Of a stretch of DNA of 64,000 bases, positions 41,833-50,421 are shown in pieces. The position numbers and the translations under genes are program-made. Source of the stretch: Paractinoplanes maris (GTDB taxonomy: Bacteria > Actinomycetota > Actinomycetes > Mycobacteriales > Micromonosporaceae); contig NZ_JALPVL010000005.1 of the NCBI RefSeq assembly GCF_023544465.1, positions 186,001 through 250,000 of the forward strand, in the 5' to 3' direction. Under the pieces are notes generated by a model. It was given only the letters and a program-made list of their open reading frames with translations. It made no database searches and was not told where the DNA came from. Position 1 is the stretch's first letter. Each line of letters starts with the position of its first letter.

Positions 41833-43029
41833 TCACGCCTTCACGTCGAGGCGGCCGGTCCAGCCGTCGAGCACCTGCTCGGGGTCGCTGCCGAGGACGT
41901 CGGCCAGCAGCATCGCGTACACGTCCCGGAAGTCGAGGGTGAACTTGAGGTCGCCGTCGTCGAGATCGGTCAGGCTGGGTGGCTCGCCGTGCAGACCGCC
42001 GCGGATGCCGTCGCCCAGCAGGAAGACATTGGAGGCCGTTCCGTGGTCGGTGCCGTCCGAGGCGTTGGCGTGAACCCGGCGGCCGAACTCCGAGTACACC
42101 GCCGTCACGACACCCTTTCCGGCCACCCGCCCGGCGAACGCCGTCAGAGCCTTGTCCACCTTGGACAACAAGGCCTTCTGCGCGTCCTTGCCGTCGGCGT
42201 GCAGGTCGAAACCGCCCAGCGACACCGAGTAGACCCGGGTGGCCACGCCGGCCTCGATGCAGCGGGCGACCAGGGCCAGCTGCTGGTCGAGCGGCGGGGC
42301 GGCCCCGCCGGTCGCGGTGGCCGGGGTGTCGTCGTCGTCCTCGCCGAGCGGGGCCGAGGAGATCAGATCCCGTACCCGGGCGAGGTCACCGAAACAGGCG
42401 GCGGCCCGGGCCGAAGCCGGCGACTCCCCGGCCGAGGGCGCGCCCAGTTGTTGCAACAGCGCCGGAGTCACGCCGGCCGGCAGCTTCAACTCGCCGCCCG
42501 GCACGGTCGCCCCGGCGCTGGTGGCTCCGGCCAGCAGCGGCGGCAGCACCGGTTCGAACGAGACGGCCAGCCGCGGGTCGCCGCCGGCCGTGTCGAGCCA
42601 GCGGCCCAGCCAGCCGGTCGTGCCGGGGCGATCCGGCTGGGCGGTCTGCCAGATGTCCATCGACTGGAAGTGGCTGCGGTTCGGCTTCGGATAGCCGACC
42701 CCGCGGACGATCGCCAGCCGCTTCTGGGAGAACAGCTGGTGCAGCCCGGGCAGTCCGGGGTTGAGGGCTTCGCCCTCGCCCAGATCTAGCAGTTCCTCGG
42801 GCTGATAGGCGAAGTCCGGCCGGGCGGTGGCATAGGCCGGGTCCGCGTACGGGATCACGGTGTTCAGCCCGTCATTGCCACCGTAGAGCGTGATCAGCAC
42901 GAGCGTCTTCGCCGCCGGGTCGCGGTCGCCGGCCGTGGCCAGCAGCTCCCGCAGCCCGAGCGTGGTCGCCGCCGCGCCCGCGGTCACGCCACTGGCGATC
43001 AGGAAGCGCCGTCTGGTGATGGCATCCAT
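41833..43029 (-). CDS. DUF1501 family Tat-exported protein
   Basis: A 398-residue protein with a twin-arginine signal (TRRRFLIASGVTAGAAATTLG). The family domain follows: TLVLITLYGGNDGLNTVIPY, GYPKPNRSHFQSMDIWQTAQ, VYSVSLGGFDLHADGKDAQK, and SEFGRRVHANASDGTDHGTA, whose histidines and aspartates match an alkaline-phosphatase/sulfatase-like metal site. Function is not established. It is always seen paired with DUF1800, encoded here 11 bases upstream. Confidence 0.92.
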   Translation of the reverse strand: MDAITRRRFLIASGVTAGAAATTLGLRELLATAGDRDPAAKTLVLITLYGGNDGLNTVIPYADPAYATARPDFAYQPEELLDLGEGEALNPGLPGLHQLFSQKRLAIVRGVGYPKPNRSHFQSMDIWQTAQPDRPGTTGWLGRWLDTAGGDPRLAVSFEPVLPPLLAGATSAGATVPGGELKLPAGVTPALLQQLGAPSAGESPASARAAACFGDLARVRDLISSAPLGEDDDDTPATATGGAAPPLDQQLALVARCIEAGVATRVYSVSLGGFDLHADGKDAQKALLSKVDKALTAFAGRVAGKGVVTAVYSEFGRRVHANASDGTDHGTASNVFLLGDGIRGGLHGEPPSLTDLDDGDLKFTLDFRDVYAMLLADVLGSDPEQVLDGWTGRLDVKA

Positions 43030-43040
43030 GTCGAATCTCC

Positions 43041-44252
43041 TCAGTGGACCGCGTACTCGGGGCTGGCCAGGCCGAGCGCCAGCAACTTCTTCGGGTCCCG
43101 GATGCCGTCGAGGGCGGCCCGGGTGCGGTCGGTCCAGCCGTCGAGGGCGAGCAGATCGGCCAGGGCTTCCAGGCGATCGGCCCCGGCGAGCCCGTCGACG
43201 TCGGCTTTCGCGGCCAGCTTCTGACCGGCCCGCAGCCGGGTCAGGGTCGACGACGTGGTGAGCCAGGCCGCGCCCTCGGGCCACCCGCCGACCGACGGCG
43301 GCCGGAGCGGCATCTGGCCGAGCGCCCGCAGAACCGGCTCGGTCCCCTCGACCGTCAGACCCAATTGCCGTACGGCGCCCACGACCCACTCGATGGGCTG
43401 CTTCACCAGTCCACCGGTGGTCGCGGCGAACTCGGGCGCCAGGCAGATGCCGCGCAGCAGGGTCGTCGTGTCGCGCCCCGGGACGGCCGGAGCCGGGCCG
43501 GATCCGCCGTAGCGCGCCCACAGCCGCCCCACGATGAAGGGCAGATGGGCCTCGTGGCGGACCAGCAGATCGGCATACGCGTCGAGGTTGCCGACCTGGC
43601 GGCCGAGGACGGTGACCGGCTGATCGTCGTGCCGCTTGGGCACCAGGCGAGCCTGGCCGGTGGCCCGGTCGATCTGCCACCCGGTCAGGACGCGCGCGCC
43701 GGCCTTGACGTCGTCCTCGGTGTAAGCGCCCACGCCCAGCGTGAAGAGCTCCATGACCTCGCGGGCCAGGTTCTCGTTGGGCGCCTTGCGGGTGTTCTTC
43801 TGCCCGTCGAGCCAGAGGATGAGGGCCGGGTCGCGCAGCATGGCCCGGACGAGCGGTCCGGTGTCCCCGGACCCGTACCGCCGGAAGGTCTGCTGCTGAG
43901 TGAGCATCAGCTGGGCCGAGCGCACCTTCTGGGCGCTGGTCGCCCAGTGCCCGTGCCAGAAGAAGATGAGCTTCTCGGCCGCGCCGCCGTCGGCGGCCAT
44001 CCGGCCGAGCCACCAGCGCACCAGTGTGGTGACCTGGTCGCGCTGCTTCTTGCGGGCGGCCTGGCGTTGCTCGCGGCTGTCACCGGGAGCCGGCGCGGCC
44101 CCCAGATCGGGCGGCGAGGGCGGGGCGACCGGTCGGAGCAGCCGCTCGAGCGTGGCTTCGTAGCCCGCCCGGACGGCCGCGTCGACCTCGGCCGCGGTCG
44201 GCCCGAAAGTGAGCCGGCGCAACAGATGTGTCACCAGGCGTCGGTCAGTCAT
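43041..44252 (-). CDS. DUF1800 family protein
   Basis: A 403-residue DUF1800 protein: LLRRLTFGPTAAEVDAAVRA, LIFFWHGHWATSAQKVRSAQ, then NENLAREVMELFTLGVGAYT and DDVKAGARVLTGWQID are the diagnostic blocks. There is no obvious signal peptide at the chosen ATG 44252. It forms a two-gene unit with the downstream DUF1501 gene, the usual arrangement across bacteria. The pair is suspected to act on extracellular polymers, but the reaction is unknown. Confidence 0.92.
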   Translation of the reverse strand: MTDRRLVTHLLRRLTFGPTAAEVDAAVRAGYEATLERLLRPVAPPSPPDLGAAPAPGDSREQRQAARKKQRDQVTTLVRWWLGRMAADGGAAEKLIFFWHGHWATSAQKVRSAQLMLTQQQTFRRYGSGDTGPLVRAMLRDPALILWLDGQKNTRKAPNENLAREVMELFTLGVGAYTEDDVKAGARVLTGWQIDRATGQARLVPKRHDDQPVTVLGRQVGNLDAYADLLVRHEAHLPFIVGRLWARYGGSGPAPAVPGRDTTTLLRGICLAPEFAATTGGLVKQPIEWVVGAVRQLGLTVEGTEPVLRALGQMPLRPPSVGGWPEGAAWLTTSSTLTRLRAGQKLAAKADVDGLAGADRLEALADLLALDGWTDRTRAALDGIRDPKKLLALGLASPEYAVH

Positions 44253-44310
44253 GCCGCCGACACTAGGCAGGGTTGGTAAGGGTTGTGTAAGCGCGAGGTG
44301 CGCGCTGTGT

Positions 44311-44350
44311 TCAGGCGGCCTTCGCTCAGGCGGCCTTCGCTCAGGCGGCC
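44311..44350. repeat. 15-bp tandem repeat across the dioxygenase stop
   Basis: The unit tcaggcggccttcgc occurs at 44311-44325 and 44326-44340, with its first ten bases again at 44341-44350. Each copy contains tca, a TGA on the minus strand in frame with the dioxygenase, so the gene has a triplicated stop region. Loss of repeats would leave the protein unchanged. Confidence 0.85.
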
Positions 44351-45240
44351 TGGAAGGATCGGCGTGACAGGCCGATCGAGTAACCGTCGAGCTTCGTGAC
44401 GATCGGGGCGATCGGGTCGGTGGCGGCGCCCAGCGTGACGAACAGCGGCGTGAAGTGCTCGACCGTCGGGTGCGAATACGGCATGCCCGGGGCAGCGCTG
44501 CGGAAGCGGGCCAGCTCGGCCACATCGCCGCGGTCCAGGGCCTCGGCGGCCCACGAGTCGAAGTCGGCCGACCAGCCGGGCACCTTGTTGGCCACGAACT
44601 GCTCGCGGGTCAGGAACGGCAGGCCGTGGGTCATGTGACCGGAGCCGATCACCAGCACGCCCTGCTCACGCAGCGGGCGCAGCCGCTCCCCCAGGGCGAG
44701 CAGCTTGTCCGGGTCGTCGGTGGGCAGGCTGAGCTGCAGCACCGGGACGTCGGCGGCCGGATACATGATCTTCAGCGGCACCCAGGCGCCGTGGTCGAGG
44801 CCGCGCCGGTTGTGCTCGTGGGCGCGCTCGCCGTCCGGCATCATCGCGGCGACCTGCTGGGCCAGCGGGCCGGCGTCGGGGGTGTCGTAGCGGAACGTGT
44901 AATACAGCGGGTCGAAGCCCCCGAAGTCGTACACCAGCTCGCTCGGCTGCGCGGCACTCAGCGAGAGCGGCGCCGACTCCCAGTGGGCGCTGACGACCAG
45001 GATCGCCTTGGGCTTGGGCAGCGCCCGGGCCCAGCGGCGCAGCGGGTTGAGCCACTCCGGGTTCTCGAACGGCATGGGGCCGCCGCCGTGGCTCACATAG
45101 AGGCTGGGCATCGCCCCGTCCTCGGGGGTCCACTCACGGTGCGGGTCGGCCGTTTCGGCGGCCGCGGCCGCACGCACGTGCGCGGCGAACGGGTGGGCGG
45201 CCGGGATGCGCGCATCGGCCAACGCGGTGGTGCTGGACAT
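44341..45240 (-). CDS. Class III extradiol ring-cleavage dioxygenase (DODA/YgiD type)
   Basis: A 299-residue member of the LigB-like, 4,5-DOPA dioxygenase family. Metal-ligand histidines are visible in YVSHGGGPMPFENPEW, VVSAHWES and IGSGHMTHGLPFL. These zinc- or iron-dependent enzymes cleave catechol rings. ATG 45240 is chosen because it follows GGGAG and matches the start of homologues better than the upstream in-frame ATG. It stands alone, behind a strong promoter flanked by two TTGA-N4-TCAA sites. Confidence 0.9.
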   Translation of the reverse strand: MSSTTALADARIPAAHPFAAHVRAAAAAETADPHREWTPEDGAMPSLYVSHGGGPMPFENPEWLNPLRRWARALPKPKAILVVSAHWESAPLSLSAAQPSELVYDFGGFDPLYYTFRYDTPDAGPLAQQVAAMMPDGERAHEHNRRGLDHGAWVPLKIMYPAADVPVLQLSLPTDDPDKLLALGERLRPLREQGVLVIGSGHMTHGLPFLTREQFVANKVPGWSADFDSWAAEALDRGDVAELARFRSAAPGMPYSHPTVEHFTPLFVTLGAATDPIAPIVTKLDGYSIGLSRRSFQAA

Positions 45241-45264
45241 GTCTACTCCCGGCAAGCGAATTAG

Positions 45265-45276
45265 TTGAAGCCTCAA
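45265..45276. promoter_or_regulatory. Operator candidate 1 (TTGA-N4-TCAA) of the dioxygenase
   Basis: TTGAAGCCTCAA lies 25-36 bases upstream of the dioxygenase start codon, just after the predicted transcription start. Confidence 0.5.
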
Positions 45277-45285
45277 GCTCCACCC

Positions 45286-45313
45286 ACCATACGCCGAAAG
45301 CTTGATTCGTCAA
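45286..45313 (-). promoter_or_regulatory. Promoter and operator 2 of the dioxygenase
   Basis: On the minus strand TTGACG (45313-45308) and TATGGT (45291-45286) are 16 bases apart. The -35 lies within TTGATTCGTCAA (45302-45313), a second TTGA-N4-TCAA palindrome of the same form as that at 45265-45276. Confidence 0.6.
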
Positions 45314-45353
45314 ATACTTTGCCCAGGCTGTGACGGCTCCCATGAACAGGGGT

Positions 45354-45566
45354 CTACTGACGACGCCTCAACGCTGCCCTCGCGACGACCAGACCGGCCA
45401 GGGCCGGCACGGCAACGGCCACCGCCTGCTCCACCTTGGCGTTCAGGTCCGGCTCCAGATACGGCTCGTCGAGGACCAGGGTCCAGAGCAGAAATCCGCT
45501 CAGCCCCAGCAAAGCCGCCGCCAGCACCAACAACAACCCCGTACGACCGTGCCTCGCCTCAGTCAT
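45354..45566 (-). CDS. Small two-helix membrane protein
   Basis: A 70-residue protein with two hydrophobic segments (about 10-30 and 45-62) separated by an acidic loop (DEPYLEPDLNAKVEQ), and an arginine-rich end. Hypothetical; nothing indicates a function. It follows the aminotransferase gene by 35 bases on the same strand and may be co-transcribed. Confidence 0.55.
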   Translation of the reverse strand: MTEARHGRTGLLLVLAAALLGLSGFLLWTLVLDEPYLEPDLNAKVEQAVAVAVPALAGLVVARAALRRRQ

Positions 45567-45601
45567 CCGCGGACCGTAACAGCCGCCGACGGGTCCAGGG
45601 A

Positions 45602-47275
45602 TCAGGGCGTCTCGTCGCCCGCCCAGCCGTCCAGGCACCCGTCGGGGAGCAGGAACCAGCGGAGCTTCTCGAAGGCGGGTGGGAGCTTGGCGCCCGCGCC
45701 GTCGATCGGGACGGGGCGGCCGGCCAGGATCGCCCGGGCCTCGGTCAGCTGGGAGGCCAGCATGTCCTCGCCCATCCGGCGTGGCGCGGACGGCATGGTC
45801 ACGGTGCCGTCGGCGTGCAATTTCAGGTCGGACACCTGGGGCAGCGCCATCCGGGCCCTGGTGTGGCGCCACTGGCCGGTGTGCGGGTCGAAACGGTAGT
45901 CGGGCAGCAGGCGGGCGCCGTGCTCGGCGATCAGCGACACCGCCTCGATGACGTAGCCGGCCAGCTCGTCCGACCAGAAGTACGGGAAGTTGAGGCGGGA
46001 CCAGCCGGGCTTGATGCCCTCCCAGCCGTCCTGGATCTCGTGCTCGAACCGGTGCGAGAGCTCGGTCGAGATGCCGAGCAGGCGGTGACCGTAGGGACCC
46101 GCGCACGAGCAACCGCCCCGGGCCTGGATGCCGAAGAGGTCGTTCAGCAGCGTGACCACGTAGTTGTGGTGCAGGTAGCGGTCGCCCGAGCGGAGCTGGA
46201 AGGAGACGATCGGGAGGCGTGCGGAATCCAGGTCGCCCAGGATCTCGATCTTTCGGTCGGCCGCCCAGGCGTCGCGGGCGCGCTGCCACAGGCGGTGTTC
46301 CTGGGCGGCGATCAGCTCGGTGCCGACCGACTCCTTGACCCCGAAGACCAGGCCCGCCCGGATCGACTCGACGATGGCCGGGGTGCCGCCCTCCTCGCGG
46401 GCGATCGGATCGTCCAGGTATTGGTGACTGTCGGGGTCGACGAACGCCACCGTGCCGCCGCCGGGCACCGTCGGCACACGGTTGACCAGCAGGTGCCGGC
46501 CGACCACGAGGACGCCGGGGGTCTGCGGGCCGCCGGGGAACTTGTGCGGCGACAGGAAGATCGCGTCCTTGTCGTGCATGGTGATCGGCAGGTAGGGGCC
46601 GCCGGCCGCGAAGTCCCACACCGACAGGGCGCCGTGCTCGCGCAGCAGGGCCGAGATCGCCGCGACGTCGGTGAGCAGGCCGGTCACGTTCGAGGCGGCG
46701 CTGAAGCTGCCGATCCGCAAGGGCCTTTCCGCGTACGTCCGCAAGGCCTCCCGCAGGTCGTCGAGGTCGGGGAGACCGCGCCCGTCGCTGCCGATCTCGA
46801 CCACGTCGGCGATCGACTCGCGCCAGGGCAGGACGTTGGAGTGGTGCTCGTAGGGGCCGACGAAGACCACCGGGCGCTCGGCCGCGGGGATGCGCGCGCT
46901 CCAGCCGTACCGGTCGTCGAGGTTCTCGGGGACGCGCAGGCCGAGCGTGGCGACCAGCTTGTTGACGGCCGTGGTCGAGCCCGACCCGCAGAACAGCACG
47001 ACATCGTCGGGGCCGGCGCCGACCGAGCGGTGGATGAGCTCGCGGGCCTGCTCGCGCAGGGCCTGCGTGCGGGCTCCGGTCGCCGAGGCCTCGGTGTGGG
47101 TGTTGGCATAGCCGGTCAGGACCGTGTCGCGGATGTACGCCTCGACGAAGTCGAGCGCCTGCGCGGAGGCGGTCTGGTCGGCATAGGTGACCCGGCGCGG
47201 CCCGAACGGGCCCTCGATCACCGAGCCGGTGCCGATCGAGCCCTCGCGCAGACGCCGCAGGATCGGTGTGTCCAT
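45602..47275 (-). CDS. Class V aminotransferase-fold PLP enzyme, long form
   Basis: A 557-residue protein with a cysteine-desulfurase/SufS-like core: YADQTASAQALDFVEAYIRD, FCGSGSTTAVNKLVATLGL, VVFVGPYEHHSNVLPWRES, VWDFAAGGPYLPITMH and the PLP lysine in IFLSPHKFPGGPQTPG. A C-terminal extension of about 130 residues distinguishes it from true desulfurases. A cysteine-rich spot (GGCSCAGPYGH) lies near 415. No Fe-S assembly genes adjoin, so a lyase or desulfurase role in another pathway is likely; the substrate is unknown. Confidence 0.82.
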   Translation of the reverse strand: MDTPILRRLREGSIGTGSVIEGPFGPRRVTYADQTASAQALDFVEAYIRDTVLTGYANTHTEASATGARTQALREQARELIHRSVGAGPDDVVLFCGSGSTTAVNKLVATLGLRVPENLDDRYGWSARIPAAERPVVFVGPYEHHSNVLPWRESIADVVEIGSDGRGLPDLDDLREALRTYAERPLRIGSFSAASNVTGLLTDVAAISALLREHGALSVWDFAAGGPYLPITMHDKDAIFLSPHKFPGGPQTPGVLVVGRHLLVNRVPTVPGGGTVAFVDPDSHQYLDDPIAREEGGTPAIVESIRAGLVFGVKESVGTELIAAQEHRLWQRARDAWAADRKIEILGDLDSARLPIVSFQLRSGDRYLHHNYVVTLLNDLFGIQARGGCSCAGPYGHRLLGISTELSHRFEHEIQDGWEGIKPGWSRLNFPYFWSDELAGYVIEAVSLIAEHGARLLPDYRFDPHTGQWRHTRARMALPQVSDLKLHADGTVTMPSAPRRMGEDMLASQLTEARAILAGRPVPIDGAGAKLPPAFEKLRWFLLPDGCLDGWAGDETP

Positions 47276-47478
47276 GGTCCCCGCCCTTCCCGCGCACGCG
47301 GCGGCGGATCTCGCGCACCGATGCGACGTTGCCCCAGGGTGCCGCCCGTTCGCCCGGTTGTCACGCGGTGAGTGGGAAATGCGACATGCCACTCATCACA
47401 CTCAACCCACTCGGCACCCTGACAACCTGTCCGGCCGACCCGGCAACCGGTGGCCCCGGGCGAGCCTAGCCTGGCCTC

Positions 47479-47823
47479 ATGCCGTACGTCGCCGCCCGCG
47501 ACGGCCGCCAGCAGCGCGGCCCGACCAACCGGGCACCCAGCGTCCCCGACCGCCTCGACGATCTGCACGGCCACAGCGTCGGCCTGCTCGAACTGCCCAA
47601 ACACATGGCCGCCGGCCACCGCAGCCGGCGCGTCCTCGACCTGGAGGATCCGGCCCAGCAGCGCCAGGCCTATCAGACGGTGCTGTGCCGGGCCGCCGCC
47701 TGCTGCGAGATCAACGACCTGCTCAACCCGGGGGTGCTGCGCCGCATCTGGCGTCATCTGCACCTGCCGGTCAAGGTGCGGCAGGAGTGGGAGTCGCGGC
47801 ACCCCGCCCTGGCCGCGCGCTGA
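47479..47823 (+). CDS. Hypothetical protein, 114 residues
   Basis: A basic, soluble protein with a predicted helical C-terminal half (LCRAAACCEINDLLNPGVLRR). The C-terminus RRIWRHLHLPVKVRQEWE resembles conserved short actinomycete proteins of unknown role. Codon use fits the host (third-position GC high). It is convergent with the GerMN lipoprotein. I do not recognise a family. Confidence 0.6.
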   Translation: MPYVAARDGRQQRGPTNRAPSVPDRLDDLHGHSVGLLELPKHMAAGHRSRRVLDLEDPAQQRQAYQTVLCRAAACCEINDLLNPGVLRRIWRHLHLPVKVRQEWESRHPALAAR

Positions 47824-47830
47824 GCGACGG

Positions 47831-48388
47831 TCAGCCGGGCCGGAGAAGAGCGGCGTAGTCGCTGCTGCGCAGCGGCGCGCCGGTGAGCGTGCCGTCGGGC
47901 AGCGGCACCTGAAGCGGCTGCCCGCCCCGGGTGAACAGCACGGTGCCGACGTCGGCCCGGGCGGTCAGCGTGCAGACGATCTGCCCGTAGGCCAGAGATC
48001 CGTCGTTGCGCGCGTCGCCCTCGTCGACGTCCGGGACCTCGACCGTCACCTGGGCGCCGGTGTGCTTGCCGGCGGTGAGCGCGAACCCGGAGAGCGCCGT
48101 GCTGAGCCCGGCCGCCTGCTCGGCGGTGGTCGGGCCGGCCATCAGGCTGTCGAGCTGGCCCTGCATGGTCGGGTAGGTGGGCGTACGCCGGACGGTCTGC
48201 ACCAGATGGCCGTCGCGCACCAGGCAGAGCACCTGCGCCACGTCGCCCACCGCCACCGCGGGCCCGGCGCCGGGGGTGGTCAGCGGGTGCCGCGGCAGGT
48301 CGACGCCGTGCGGCTCGTCCTGGGCGCGTACGCCGCAGCCGCCGAGCAGCACGACGGCCGAGACCATGATCACCGTGAGCCGCCGCAT
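47831..48388 (-). CDS. GerMN-domain lipoprotein
   Basis: A 185-residue lipoprotein (lipobox LLGGC, Cys 18). The rest reads like a GerMN domain: VQTVRRTPTYPTMQGQLDSL, AGPTTAEQAAGLSTALSG and QIVCTLTARADVGTVLFTRG. GerMN occurs in sporulation proteins and in LpqB, the partner of the MtrAB system. Here a divergent direct-repeat site matches one before the neighbouring two-component genes, so it may belong to that system. Confidence 0.82.
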   Translation of the reverse strand: MRRLTVIMVSAVVLLGGCGVRAQDEPHGVDLPRHPLTTPGAGPAVAVGDVAQVLCLVRDGHLVQTVRRTPTYPTMQGQLDSLMAGPTTAEQAAGLSTALSGFALTAGKHTGAQVTVEVPDVDEGDARNDGSLAYGQIVCTLTARADVGTVLFTRGGQPLQVPLPDGTLTGAPLRSSDYAALLRPG

Positions 48389-48428
48389 CCATCGAATGAT
48401 GCCTCGCGCCCGGGCGGCATCCGGACTC

Positions 48429-48447
48429 CGTCATGGAACTGTCATAT
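48429..48447. promoter_or_regulatory. OmpR-type response-regulator site A
   Basis: cgtcatggaactgtcatat holds GTCAT twice, 11 bases apart, the spacing OmpR-family regulators need for tandem binding. It lies between the divergent GerMN lipoprotein and membrane/STAS genes and matches site B (51158-51176) at 17 of 19 positions. Confidence 0.6.
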
Positions 48448-48489
48448 CGCCGGAGAAGTTCCGCAAACCTTGACCGGCACAGTGAAGGC

Positions 48490-48774
48490 ATGACGGTCAC
48501 CAGCCTGGTCACCGCCGTCGTTGTCGGCGGTCTCCTCGGTCTGGCCGGGCACCTGCTGACCAGGGCGGAGCGCCGGGTGCCGTTCTGGCTGCCGCCGACG
48601 GTCGGCGTCGGCGCGGCTGTGTTCGCCACGACCGTCGCGCGGATCGCCGCCGACCTGCCCTCGGGCCTCAGCCTCACCGAGCTGGGCCTGCAGGTGGTGT
48701 CCGGCGGGGCCGGGGTCGCCGCCGTGGTGATCACCGCCGACCGCCGCACGTCCGAGAAGGAGGGCTTCCGATGA
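48490..48774 (+). CDS. Small membrane protein upstream of a STAS gene
   Basis: A 94-residue protein with three hydrophobic segments (about 3-22, 30-55 and 65-83) and a charged end. I do not recognise a family with certainty. The four-base overlap with the STAS gene (ATGA at 48771) indicates a translationally coupled pair, so it may place the STAS protein near the membrane. Confidence 0.65.
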   Translation: MTVTSLVTAVVVGGLLGLAGHLLTRAERRVPFWLPPTVGVGAAVFATTVARIAADLPSGLSLTELGLQVVSGGAGVAAVVITADRRTSEKEGFR

Positions 48775-49094
48775 CCGACGTCCGCGATGCCACCGACACC
48801 GCCGTCGTCACCCCGCTGAGCGACCTGGACGAGGCCGCCGTGGAGCTGTTGCGGGAGTCGCTGGCCGAGGCCGTCCGCGATCATCGGCACGTCATCGTGG
48901 ACCTGCACGCCGCCCCGACCATCGACTCGGCCGGCCTGAGCATGCTGGTCCGCGCCTACAACGACGCCAAGAGCCACGGCGGCACCCTGATGCTGGCCGC
49001 GCCGTCGAGGTACGTCGTGACGGTGCTGCACACGATGAAGCTGCATCAGGTCTTCCCGATGTATCCCGACGTCGAGGCGGCACTCACCGCATAG
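48771..49094 (+). CDS. STAS-domain anti-sigma-factor antagonist
   Basis: A 107-residue STAS protein: SLAEAVRDHRHVIVDLHAAP, then TIDSAGLSMLVRAYNDAKSHGGTL, with the phosphorylatable serine in DSAGL. Such proteins bind anti-sigma kinases and switch partners upon phosphorylation. No RsbW-like kinase is adjacent. The 3' end overlaps the convergent histidine kinase gene by 11 bases. Confidence 0.9.
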   Translation: MTDVRDATDTAVVTPLSDLDEAAVELLRESLAEAVRDHRHVIVDLHAAPTIDSAGLSMLVRAYNDAKSHGGTLMLAAPSRYVVTVLHTMKLHQVFPMYPDVEAALTA

Positions 49095-50421
49095 GCAGGT
49101 CGATTCGGAACCGCGCTCCCCCGCCCGGCCGGTCGGTCAGCGACACCCGGCCGCCGTGCGCCGCCGCGTGCCCGGCCACGATGGCCAGGCCGAGCCCGGT
49201 GCCGTCACCACCGCCGCGCGCGTTCGCGGCCGGCCCCCGCACGAAGCGGTCGAAGATCGTGGCGCGCGCCTCGTCCGGCACGCCCGGCCCGGCGTCGTCC
49301 ACCTCCAGGAAGCCGGGCCCGAGGCGGACGGCCACCGGCCCGCCGCCGTAGCGGATGGCGTTGTCGAGCAGGTTGCCCAGCGCCTGCTCGACCCGGCGCC
49401 GGTCGATGTGCCAGTCGCCCGGGGTGCCCGGCTCGACCTGGAGCAGCTCGGTCGTCAGCCCCCGCGAGCCGAGCACCCGCCGGATCAGCAGCCCGATGTC
49501 GGCGTCCTCGAGGTGCACCGGCTGGTCGCCGCGGGCCAGTTCGAGCAGGTCGTCGACCAGCGCCTGGAACCGGGCCACCTCGTCGGCGATCAGCCCCACG
49601 GCCGCCGCCGACCGCTCGTCCAGGCCGTCGCGGCGCCGGTTGAGCACGCTGACCGCAGCGGCCAGGGTCTGCAACGGCGAGCGCAGCTCGTGGCTGACGT
49701 CGGCGGCGAACCGGCGATCGCGCTGCAGCCGCCGCGACAGCTCGTCCGCCATGTGGTTGAACGAGGAGGTCAGGCGGGCCAGGTCGGGCTCGGCGTCCGG
49801 GTCGAGCCGGGTGTCGAGATCACCGCCGGCGATGCCGCTGGCCGCCTCGGCCACCGCCGCCAGCGGACGCAGCGCGTGCCGGGTGACATACCAGCCGACC
49901 GCCGCTCCCCCGGCCGACACCATGATCGCCACGGCGGTCAGCACGAGCGCGAGCAGTTGCAGCGTGCGCTCCAGCTCATCCAGCGAGACGATCTCGTAGA
50001 ACACCGCCGAGCCCTGCACGGGAACGGCGACCACCAGGGAAGCCTCGCGGTCACGGCGGATCCGCTGAGCTCCGGCCTCACCGCTCGCGGCCATCTCCTG
50101 CAGCGCTTTCGGCACGGAGTCGCTCGCGGGCGGGCCGGCGCTGCGGGAATACCAGGTGCCCTGGAACTGCAGCAGCACGTACCGGTCGGCGCCGATGTCG
50201 AGCGACTGCAGCAGATCTCCCACATCCGGTTCGGTGCCGGTCAGCCCGGCGTTGACCGCCGCCGCGTCGAAGTAGGTGGCCCGGACCGCCGCCCGTTCGC
50301 GCTCCCGGAACAACGTGTTGCTGATCAACTCGTACGAGACGAAGGTGACGCCCGCCGACAGGGCCAGCGCCCCCACAGCGAAGGCGGCACTGACCCGGGT
50401 CCGCAGCCCGGCCCGTCTCAC
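49084..50421 (-). CDS. Sensor histidine kinase (HAMP, HisKA, HATPase)
   Basis: A 445-residue kinase. Transmembrane helices at about 8-30 and 160-185 flank an extracellular sensor of about 130 residues. HAMP about 185-235; the H-box is FAADVSHELRSPLQTLAAAV; N-box NLLDNAIRYGGGPV; G1 VDDAGPGVPDE; G2 GTGLGLAIVAGH. All catalytic residues are present. GTG 50421 overlaps the response-regulator stop. With the upstream gene it forms a standard MtrAB/OmpR-EnvZ-like system. Confidence 0.94.
   Translation of the reverse strand: MRRAGLRTRVSAAFAVGALALSAGVTFVSYELISNTLFRERERAAVRATYFDAAAVNAGLTGTEPDVGDLLQSLDIGADRYVLLQFQGTWYSRSAGPPASDSVPKALQEMAASGEAGAQRIRRDREASLVVAVPVQGSAVFYEIVSLDELERTLQLLALVLTAVAIMVSAGGAAVGWYVTRHALRPLAAVAEAASGIAGGDLDTRLDPDAEPDLARLTSSFNHMADELSRRLQRDRRFAADVSHELRSPLQTLAAAVSVLNRRRDGLDERSAAAVGLIADEVARFQALVDDLLELARGDQPVHLEDADIGLLIRRVLGSRGLTTELLQVEPGTPGDWHIDRRRVEQALGNLLDNAIRYGGGPVAVRLGPGFLEVDDAGPGVPDEARATIFDRFVRGPAANARGGGDGTGLGLAIVAGHAAAHGGRVSLTDRPGGGARFRIDLPMR

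Noticed and set aside
45602..47275. SufS/IscS cysteine desulfurase of an Fe-S assembly operon
   Set aside because: The core fold fits, but the 130-residue extension and lack of suf/isc neighbours argue against it.
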